Assembly (NCBI GenBank): GCA_945877315.1 | Contig: CAMCRP010000016.1 | Span: forward strand, 1 to 51,999 | DNA from: an uncultured Ruminococcus sp. | GTDB lineage: Bacteria; Bacillota; Clostridia; Oscillospirales; Ruminococcaceae | Direction: 5' to 3' | Length of the DNA: 51,999 bases | Part shown: piece after piece, positions 32,277 to 38,640 of the stretch | Position numbering within the stretch: position 1 is the stretch's first letter | Layout of the letters: the number at the start of each line of letters is the position of its first letter | The notes under the pieces: generated by a model | Databases searched by the model: none | What the model was told of the DNA's origin: nothing | What the model saw: the letters and a program-made list of their open reading frames with translations, nothing else | Made by a program: the position numbers and the translations under genes

Positions 32277-34535
32277 TTATTTTTTAATTATTTCGGGATC
32301 TTTATTCTGCTTGTCCTCATAAAGTGCGCTGTCTGCAAGCTCAAGATAGTCCTGAACGCAAATATTTTCGCTGCACAGAAAATCGCATATTCCAATGCTT
32401 ACGGTAACATTATAAGGCTTGTCGCTAAGTATATTTCTTTGCTTGGCGGCTTCCTTGATCTTATCAAAAATAGCCTGTGAACAGTCGGGGAAGCTTGCCA
32501 CGGTAAGGGCTGCAAATTCATCTCCGCCTATTCTGCTGACTATGCTTTTGGCGGGGAGGGTATCGGTAAGTATTTCGGCTGTTGTTCTTATGGCATAATC
32601 TCCCGCTTCATGACCGAAAATATCGTTTATCTTTTTCAGATTGTTAAGGTCGGCAAAGATAAGATAAGCGTGCTTGTCCTTATTTGCGGGATTTTTCAGT
32701 ACATCATTTGCATAATGATAGAAGCCTCGTCTGTTGAAAATGTGGGTAAGCTCATCTGTCATGGAAATTTCGCTGAGAAGTGCGTTGTGGGTCTTTTCCT
32801 CGGTAAGCGAGCTTTCAAGGCTTCTGACAAGAAGGTTCATTCGTATGGAAGTACACAGCTGCGCTATTATGGAATGTATGAACTTGTATTTGTGTATTTC
32901 CGCTTCACATATGAAAACGCCGTACTGCATACCGTTGGAGGCTATAATACTTGCAACGGATATTCTTGACCTGTTCGGCACAAGAACGCTTTGGAAGGTG
33001 TCCCTCCACGGCAGCTTTTGGTTGTTCTTTTTTGGAATTTCTATCCACATTTCCTCCTGACTGCCCATAAGCGATAAGGTTTCGGGCATTTCCCAGACGG
33101 AGTTTTTTCTGTAGCGGATAGGCCGGTCGTAAAACAATATCCTGCTGCTTTTAAAGCCCATCATACCAAGCTTGTGGAATATGGAATAGAAGCACTCCGC
33201 TTCGTCCTCGGCGTAAAGGGTCATATCCTTTGTGATGTTGTTGAGCATAAATATTGTGTTGTTGAAATCGCTGTCGTATGCTATGCGGCGGTGCAGGTCG
33301 TGGTTGTATATCTGACGTTCGATTTGTCTGATAAATCGCTGTATTTGTGCTTCGCTGCCGGGGCGGCATTTGTTTTTTACTGCTGCTTCCATACGGTCGA
33401 TAATGCTTATAAGATTTACATATCCGACAATATTCAGGCAACCCTCTTTAAGCAGCTCGTCAAAACGTTCGGTATTATTCTTTGAGGTTTCTTCGGAATA
33501 GTCTGTGCACATTTCCGCAATGTCGGCGGCAAAATCACAGATGTCGTCGAGAAGCTTGCTTTCCTGTCTGCCGCAAACCTCGTCTGCACGTTTTCTGACA
33601 GTATCGGCGGCGTATTTTCTGAGATCGGTCACTTCGGAAATGTCTGCATCATCGCTGCAGGAACAGCCGCAGGAAGCTCTTAAAATAAGCCTTGATTCGG
33701 GGACAAAGTCGGAAAAGCCGTCGGTTCCCGTTATCATGCCGTAAAGCATTTTAACTGCCGAATATCCCAGCTTTGCGGCACTTGATCTTACGGTAGTCAG
33801 CGGCGGGTCAAGGGCAGAAGCTGTTTCCGAATCGTCATAGCCTGTTATCAGAATATCCTTGCCGGGGACAAGACCCTTTTCAGCCAGCACCTTATATCCG
33901 CCGATACACATGGTATCGTTGGCAAAGCATATTGCTTCGGGGATCCCGTTTTCGGAGTTGAGTATTTCATTTACAGCGTCCATAGAGTATTCGGAAAAGT
34001 TTCCGTATGCTATAATGCTTTCATCGGCGGCAATTCCGTTATCCGAAAGGGCTTTTCGGTATGCACAAAGTCTGCTGTCAGCGTCGGCGTTGCCCTTGGG
34101 ACCGCTTACAAAGCCAATACGTTTCAGACCGTGAACCTTTATAAGATGTTCTACCGCCCCATACATCCCGCTGCCGTCATATCTTATGCAGGGATAATTA
34201 CCGACCTTGCTCTCCAATGTTATCAGCGGGATATCCTTGAAACGGTCAACAAACTGTTCAAATGTTTTTTCGGAAACAAATGAGCTGAGTGTTCCCGCAG
34301 AAATGATAAGCCCGTCAAGATTTTCCTTGCAGCAATACTCGTAAATTACGTTGTTCTGATATTCGTATGCTGCATAAACAGCGTCATAATATTCACCGTT
34401 CAATGCCTGTCCCGGCAGTATCAAAAGGTTAATGTCAAGCTCCTTTGCCGCAGGAATAAGCCCTTTGAGCAGCTCTGTTGTGTACTCATTGTCGATCTGA
34501 TGGATCATAAAACCGATGGTAAGAATGTCAGACAT
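32277..34535 (-). CDS. Cytoplasmic sensor diguanylate cyclase: LacI-type sugar-binding domain fused to GGDEF
   Basis: About 752 residues from ATG 34535, with GAGGTG 9 nt upstream. Residues 1-290 form a periplasmic-binding-like domain as in LacI/GalR regulators (AVEHLIKVHGLKRIGFVSGP, AICFANDTMCIGGYKVL, ITGYDDSETASALDPPLTTVR), but there is no N-terminal helix-turn-helix, signal peptide or membrane segment. A Cys pair motif (CGCSC) and a helical/GAF-like middle follow. The C-terminal GGDEF domain is intact (FADLNNLKKINDIFGHEAGD; RIGGDEFAAL, GGDEF at 670-674); the inhibitory RxxD site is not seen. It probably couples a cytoplasmic sugar-like ligand to c-di-GMP synthesis. Confidence 0.9.
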   Translation of the reverse strand: MSDILTIGFMIHQIDNEYTTELLKGLIPAAKELDINLLILPGQALNGEYYDAVYAAYEYQNNVIYEYCCKENLDGLIISAGTLSSFVSEKTFEQFVDRFKDIPLITLESKVGNYPCIRYDGSGMYGAVEHLIKVHGLKRIGFVSGPKGNADADSRLCAYRKALSDNGIAADESIIAYGNFSEYSMDAVNEILNSENGIPEAICFANDTMCIGGYKVLAEKGLVPGKDILITGYDDSETASALDPPLTTVRSSAAKLGYSAVKMLYGMITGTDGFSDFVPESRLILRASCGCSCSDDADISEVTDLRKYAADTVRKRADEVCGRQESKLLDDICDFAADIAEMCTDYSEETSKNNTERFDELLKEGCLNIVGYVNLISIIDRMEAAVKNKCRPGSEAQIQRFIRQIERQIYNHDLHRRIAYDSDFNNTIFMLNNITKDMTLYAEDEAECFYSIFHKLGMMGFKSSRILFYDRPIRYRKNSVWEMPETLSLMGSQEEMWIEIPKKNNQKLPWRDTFQSVLVPNRSRISVASIIASNGMQYGVFICEAEIHKYKFIHSIIAQLCTSIRMNLLVRSLESSLTEEKTHNALLSEISMTDELTHIFNRRGFYHYANDVLKNPANKDKHAYLIFADLNNLKKINDIFGHEAGDYAIRTTAEILTDTLPAKSIVSRIGGDEFAALTVASFPDCSQAIFDKIKEAAKQRNILSDKPYNVTVSIGICDFLCSENICVQDYLELADSALYEDKQNKDPEIIKK

Positions 34536-34594
34536 AATGTGGCGCACCTCATTCAGGCAAATATTTCTGTATATAATCAATACTGTTTACTTAC

Positions 34595-34623
34595 ATTATA
34601 TATGAAATTATGGTAAATGTCAA
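34595..34623 (-). promoter_or_regulatory. Consensus sigma-A promoter of the sensor diguanylate cyclase gene
   Basis: Perfect TTGACA, 17-nt spacer, perfect TATAAT on the minus strand, inside the short gap after gpr. Confidence 0.88.
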
Positions 34624-34637
34624 TAAACTTGTTCAAA

Positions 34638-35486
34638 TTATTTCCCCAGCGTTTCAATATCCTCATGGGAAAGGTCGGGCTGAAAGGCTCTGTTCAGGGC
34701 GTGGGCGATAAGCTTTGCCGTTCGGTCGATTATGCGGTCAATGTCACGGGGAGTTACCATCATATTTGGCAGCGTTTTTTCGGGAGCCTTGCCGGACATA
34801 TTCTCGTAAATGGTGTGCATATCAATGACTGTGGGGACGCCAACTGCAACCACGGGAACGCCCAGCGTCTGCCGAGAAAGCTCCTTTCGGCTGTTCTGAA
34901 CGCCCGAGCCGGGGGAGATGCCCGTGTCTGTCAGCTGTACGGTGGTCCCAAGGCGGGAGGAGTCGGCGCAGGCAAGAGCGTCGATGACTATGACACATTG
35001 GGGAGATGTCCTGTCGCAAACCGCCTTTGTTATTTCCGCAACCTCTATGCCCGTCTGCCCCAGAACGCCCGTGGCAAGGGCGGAAACCGAGTGCAGCCCC
35101 GAGAGGAAGTGTCCCTTTGGCAGCTCGTCCCGCAGATGACGGGTTGCGATTATCCCCGAAACGGCTTTGGGACCCAGAGCGTCGGGGGTGATATCGCTGT
35201 TTCCCAGACCGATAATGAGGACGTTGTTGTCGCAGCCGCAAAGCTTTTTCAGTTCATCGGCAATATCGTCGGCTTGTTCGGTAAATTCGGCGTAGGGGCT
35301 TGCTGCTTCAACGGTGATGTAGCGTCCCTTGCCCTTGCCGATGAGTTTGCCTGCTTCGTCCGTTTCGATGGTTATTTCGGTTATTTTGCTTGTGCGTCCG
35401 TTTCTGATTTGCTGCTTAATGCCTTCGCTGCGGTTTTGAAGTGCGGAAAATGCGGCTTCGGCGGCGAGGTCGGTGCGTATTGACAT
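34638..35486 (-). CDS. gpr: Spore protease GPR (germination endopeptidase)
   Basis: A 282-residue aspartic-type endopeptidase (family A25) that degrades small acid-soluble spore proteins at germination. It starts MSIRTDLAAEA, where RTDLA is the conserved start after the propeptide; thus the propeptide is only a few residues long compared with about 15 in Bacillus. Further motifs are VLIIGLGNSDITPDALGP, LHSVSALATGVLGQTGIE, VIDALACADSSRLGTTVQLTDTGISPGSGV and GVPVVAVGVPTVID. GGAGG lies 8 nt before the ATG. Divergent from rpsT, the usual Firmicutes arrangement. Its presence says the organism can probably sporulate. Confidence 0.95.
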   Translation of the reverse strand: MSIRTDLAAEAAFSALQNRSEGIKQQIRNGRTSKITEITIETDEAGKLIGKGKGRYITVEAASPYAEFTEQADDIADELKKLCGCDNNVLIIGLGNSDITPDALGPKAVSGIIATRHLRDELPKGHFLSGLHSVSALATGVLGQTGIEVAEITKAVCDRTSPQCVIVIDALACADSSRLGTTVQLTDTGISPGSGVQNSRKELSRQTLGVPVVAVGVPTVIDMHTIYENMSGKAPEKTLPNMMVTPRDIDRIIDRTAKLIAHALNRAFQPDLSHEDIETLGK

Positions 35487-35509
35487 AGGTTTTTCCTCCG
35501 TTTTTTAGC

Positions 35510-35539
35510 TATTGTGTCCCGAAAATCGGAGATAATTCA
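35510..35539 (-). promoter_or_regulatory. Candidate forespore (sigma-F/G-like) promoter of gpr
   Basis: TGAATT, 17-nt spacer and CACAATA resemble the sigma-G pattern (TGAATA / CATACTA). A sigma-A-type promoter is not seen here. Confidence 0.45.
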
Positions 35540-35600
35540 CCTTGTTGAAAATAGCTAAAAACAGGGTGCAAATTTCTACAATGTTTTGATTAATTAACTA

Positions 35601-35629
35601 TTGTAATCCTGCCGAAAAATTGGTATAAT
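35601..35629 (+). promoter_or_regulatory. Sigma-A promoter of rpsT
   Basis: TTGTAA, 17-nt spacer, TATAAT. Confidence 0.85.
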
Positions 35630-35635
35630 AATCTT

Positions 35636-35774
35636 TAGACTTGCGTAGGATAATAGGATTATCGCTATGCGGCGGACGGCCGTCATTACGTCCGCAGCAG
35701 ACGCCCCGTGTCTACAAACCGCCTAGGTTTGGGGGTTGCTGCACAGTTACTTATTATTTAAGGAGGTGTAATCC
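35636..35774 (+). promoter_or_regulatory. Structured leader of rpsT
   Basis: About 139 nt between promoter and start. It contains GCGGACG/CGTCCGC, AGACG/TGTCT and AAACC/GGTTT hairpins in a row and an AAGGAGG ribosome site. Such a long GC-rich leader suggests autoregulation by S20, but it is not a leader I can name. Confidence 0.55.
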
Positions 35775-36038
35775 ATGCCTAACATTAAATCCGCTAAGAA
35801 GAGAGTAAAGGTAAACGCTACTAAGGCTATGCACAACAAGGCTGTTAAGTCCGCACTCAAGACTATGTACAAGAAGGCTGACAGCGCAGTTGCAAACGCT
35901 GCTGACGATAAAGAAGCAGTTATCAGACTCGCTATCAAGAAGGTTGACCAGGCTGCTGCTAAGGGCATCATGCACAAGAACGCAGCTGCAAGAAAGAAGG
36001 GTCAGCTTGCTAAGAAGCTGAATGCTGCTAAAGCATAA
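35775..36038 (+). CDS. rpsT: 30S ribosomal protein S20
   Basis: An 87-residue Lys/Ala-rich helical protein that binds 16S rRNA early in 30S assembly. MPNIKSAKKRVKVNATKAMHN and the C-terminal KNAAARKKGQLAKKLNA are diagnostic. Codon use is highly biased (AAG, GCT, GTT), as expected for high expression. It is divergent from gpr and closed by a strong terminator. Confidence 0.97.
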   Translation: MPNIKSAKKRVKVNATKAMHNKAVKSALKTMYKKADSAVANAADDKEAVIRLAIKKVDQAAAKGIMHKNAAARKKGQLAKKLNAAKA

Positions 36039-36075
36039 AAAATGCTTGCATAATCTATGCTTATTTTCATGAACA

Positions 36076-36120
36076 AAGAACGCCGTAATGTCCGATTGGA
36101 TATTACGGCGTTCTTCGTTT
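36076..36120 (+). terminator. Intrinsic terminator of rpsT
   Basis: The 14-bp stem AAGAACGCCGTAAT/ATTACGGCGTTCTT is followed by CGTTT. Confidence 0.85.
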
Positions 36121-36128
36121 AACTAAAC

Positions 36129-36161
36129 GGGCGTTTCCCCAAGGTCGGCAGGGAAACGCCC
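36129..36161 (-). terminator. Terminator of the argH-Imm1-like transcript
   Basis: The 11-bp perfect stem GGGCGTTTCCC/GGGAAACGCCC is followed on the minus strand by GTTTAGTT. Confidence 0.7.
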
Positions 36162-36177
36162 ATTAATCATTATTGTA

Positions 36178-36636
36178 TTAGCACCAATTTCCGTTCTCCG
36201 GTATCAAATCAGGAGTTATCCATTCAATTTCAGGGCTTCTTTCACCTGTATTAATGAATTCGGATATACCCTTCCAAGCTAATTCTTTAGGTAAAAATAA
36301 GCCTTCAGATACATATAGTTCATCGTATATGTCAATTACAGAATCAAGCTTTGACTTATCATATACTGCCAAGTAAGTTATATCATCAATATACATGATT
36401 TTTCCGTTGAAATCTTTTTCAGACATTATAACGTATGTTAAGCATATTCCGAGATGTTCATCAGCACCTATACGTAAAGTTTTTTTAACACCATTCTCTG
36501 TCAAATACAAGATTGCCCCACCCGAAGAATTTCGGTAGAATGAGCTGAAATTTTCTATCACCTTTTCATATACGTAGTTTGTGCTTTCTATCAGGATAGT
36601 ACCGTTTCTTGGATCATCAAAATATACTTCTTTCAT
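36178..36636 (-). CDS. Imm1-like (toxin immunity family) small protein
   Basis: A 152-residue acidic cytoplasmic protein. The C-terminal stretch LPKELAWKGISEFINTGERS then EIEW resembles the end of the Imm1 immunity family (a helix, F-x-x-TG, then x-x-x-W), and the middle GGAILYLTENGVKK fits its beta strands. The match is by eye and moderate. The gene is clearly more AT-rich than its neighbours, suggesting transfer. It follows argH by 17 nt with AAGGAG upstream of its ATG, so argH transcription carries it. No toxin gene is in the window, so it would be an orphan immunity gene. Confidence 0.6.
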   Translation of the reverse strand: MKEVYFDDPRNGTILIESTNYVYEKVIENFSSFYRNSSGGAILYLTENGVKKTLRIGADEHLGICLTYVIMSEKDFNGKIMYIDDITYLAVYDKSKLDSVIDIYDELYVSEGLFLPKELAWKGISEFINTGERSPEIEWITPDLIPENGNWC

Positions 36637-36653
36637 AAATGCTCCTTGTGGTA

Positions 36654-38036
36654 TTACATATCAAGGAAAAATGCTCTGATATACTCTATCTGCATCATAA
36701 CCGACTCGGGAGCGGGTCCGCCGGGCACCTTTCTCATATTAACGCAGGTGTCAAGGCTGATAGCTTCGTAAACGTCATTTTCAAAGGTGTCGCAAAGCTT
36801 CTTGTATTCCTCCAGAGGAAGGGCTTCAAGGGTGGTGTTCAGCTCAATGCAGCGGGCAACGAGAGTTCCCGTTATCTTGTAAGCGTCACGGAAGGGCAGA
36901 CCCTTCTTAACCAGATAATCTGCGCAGTCTGTGGCATTTATAAAGCCCTTTGCGGCAGCTGCACGCATATTTTCCTTGTTTACACGCATAGTTGCAAGCA
37001 TGGGGATAAATGTGCCGATACAGAGCTTGACCGTGTCGATAGCGTCAAAGATTGCCTCCTTGTCCTCCTGCATATCCTTGTTATAGGCAAGGGGCAGACC
37101 CTTCATCATGGTCAGCAGGGTGTTCAGGTCGCCGTAAACACGTCCTGTCTTACCTCTGATAAGCTCGGTGATATCGGGGTTCTTCTTCTGGGGCATAATG
37201 GAAGAGCCTGTTGCATAGGCGTCGTCAAGCTCGATAAACTTAAATTCCCAGCTGCACCATAGGATAATTTCCTCGGAAAATCTGGAAAGGTGCATCATGA
37301 GAATGGACAGCGCAGAAGCCAACTCAATGCAGAAATCACGGTCGGAAACGCCGTCAAGGCTGTTCTGTGTCATATCCTCAAAGCCCAGCAGGTCGGCTGT
37401 GAGCTTTCTGTCGATAGGATATGTTGTGGACGCCAGTGCGCCGCTGCCCAGAGGGCATCTGTCCATACGCTTGCGGGTGTCTTTCAGCCTGTCCACGTCA
37501 CGGGAGAGCATATTTGCGTACGCCATAAGGTGATGAGCCAGCGTTATGGGCTGCGCTCTCTGGAGATGTGTATATCCGCACATTACCGTGTCAAGGTTCT
37601 TTTCGGCAATATCGCAGACGGTTTTCATCAGCTCCTTTACCATAGGAATGATCTCGTCGATCTCGTCCTTGAGATAAAGTCTGATGTCAAGAGCCACCTG
37701 ATCGTTTCTGCTTCTTGCGGTGTGAAGGCGTTTGCCCGTATCGCCCAGACGGTTTGTCAGCTCCTGTTCAACGAACATATGGATATCCTCGGCGTTGGGG
37801 TCAAGCATAAGCTTTCCGCTGTCGATATCTTCAAGGATAGATTTCAGTCCCGCAATAATTTTTTCGCTTTCGTGAATGTCGATAATGCCCTGTTTTCCAA
37901 GCATTTCGGCATGTGCCATAGAGCCCTTGATGTCCTGACGGTACATTCTGCCGTCAAAGGAAATGGAAGAGTTAAAGTCGTTTACCTTTGAATCGACTTC
38001 TTTTGAAAAACGTCCTGCCCAGAGTGAATTTGCCAT
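36654..38036 (-). CDS. argH: Argininosuccinate lyase
   Basis: A 460-residue enzyme that cleaves argininosuccinate to arginine and fumarate. MANSLWAGRFSKEVD is the typical start, HTARSRNDQVALD and TVMCGYTHLQRAQPIT are family motifs, and GSSIMPQKKNPD is the fumarase/ASL superfamily signature. The open frame extends 69 codons upstream, but the ATG at 38036 has AAAGGA 10 nt before it and lies after the promoter. argG is not adjacent. Confidence 0.97.
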   Translation of the reverse strand: MANSLWAGRFSKEVDSKVNDFNSSISFDGRMYRQDIKGSMAHAEMLGKQGIIDIHESEKIIAGLKSILEDIDSGKLMLDPNAEDIHMFVEQELTNRLGDTGKRLHTARSRNDQVALDIRLYLKDEIDEIIPMVKELMKTVCDIAEKNLDTVMCGYTHLQRAQPITLAHHLMAYANMLSRDVDRLKDTRKRMDRCPLGSGALASTTYPIDRKLTADLLGFEDMTQNSLDGVSDRDFCIELASALSILMMHLSRFSEEIILWCSWEFKFIELDDAYATGSSIMPQKKNPDITELIRGKTGRVYGDLNTLLTMMKGLPLAYNKDMQEDKEAIFDAIDTVKLCIGTFIPMLATMRVNKENMRAAAAKGFINATDCADYLVKKGLPFRDAYKITGTLVARCIELNTTLEALPLEEYKKLCDTFENDVYEAISLDTCVNMRKVPGGPAPESVMMQIEYIRAFFLDM

Positions 38037-38078
38037 TTTATATCGTTCCTTTCGGTGGGATTTTTGCTTGTTTATGTT

Positions 38079-38107
38079 ATTATACCATTTTTTTCGGATT
38101 ATTTCAA
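38079..38107 (-). promoter_or_regulatory. Sigma-A promoter of argH
   Basis: TTGAAA, 17-nt spacer, TATAAT on the minus strand. Confidence 0.8.
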
Positions 38108-38305
38108 GGGGGACGGGGAATTTTCTTGGGAAATGCCGATTAATGGGTGTTCTCCCGCCGATGGCGGGAGAGCCACAAAGGAAACAGAGGTCACAAAAGA
38201 AATTGAGAGAAAAAAAGCAGACCGAGAAACAGCCAACTTCCAATACTCACCATAGGAATACACTTGCAAAAACAGTCTATATGTTGACAGAAGATTAGTA
38301 TGAGT
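38108..38305. other. Intergenic region with a hairpin and a doubtful small ORF
   Basis: TCTCCCGCC-gat-GGCGGGAGA (38151-38171) is a perfect hairpin. A plus-strand frame from ATG 38134 to 38255 would give a 40-residue Lys/Glu-rich peptide, but there is no ribosome site and it begins in the hairpin. I do not call a gene. Confidence 0.4.
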
Positions 38306-38602
38306 ACCCCTTGCCGCCTGTCGGCGGTGTGAAAAATTTGTAAGGCGTGGACGCCTTACAAATTTTTCACGTTGCACCGCACACCTTTGATGCTTTCTCT
38401 TGCTTTTGTGATTTGCGTTGATTTGATGATTTACTGTTATTTTTGTGTGCGGTGCTTTGGGGGACTGAATTGTTTGTGCTTTTTTGCTGTTAATTTGTTT
38501 TGGCTGTTGCTTTAGGGGATTTCGCCCGTTGCGACGGGCGACAAGGGTGGCGCTGCCCCCCTTGACCCCCCGCAGCCTTTAGAAAAGGCCGGCGAAACTT
38601 TT
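38306..38602 (-). repeat. Palindrome-rich structured element, copy A, downstream of sbcC
   Basis: Read on the minus strand it starts 27 nt after the sbcC stop with AAAAGTTTCG. It then forms the stems GCCTTT/AAAGGC, AAGGG/CCCTT, TCGCCCGT/ACGGGCGA, GCACCGCACAC/GTGTGCGGTGC, a 15-bp AAATTTGTAAGGCGT/ACGCCTTACAAATTT, and CCGCC/GGCGG. Stems and order match copy B at 47951 while sequences differ. Confidence 0.8.
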
Positions 38603-38603
38603 A

Positions 38604-38640
38604 ACTTTCCACTTTCCACTTTTCACATTTCACATTTTCA
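38604..38640. repeat. Heptamer-phased repeat, copy 4, at the sbcC stop codon
   Basis: On the minus strand it reads AATGTGAAATGTGAAAAGTG then GAAAGTGGAAAG. The sbcC TGA is part of the first ATGTGA. Only one arm is present; the structured element follows directly. Confidence 0.7.

Noticed and set aside
34617-35483. 288-codon plus-strand open frame
   Set aside because: It is antisense to gpr, which is unmistakable, and begins in the promoter of the sensor cyclase gene.
38134-38255. Possible 40-residue Lys/Glu-rich peptide
   Set aside because: There is no ribosome binding site, the start is in a hairpin, and nothing supports translation.
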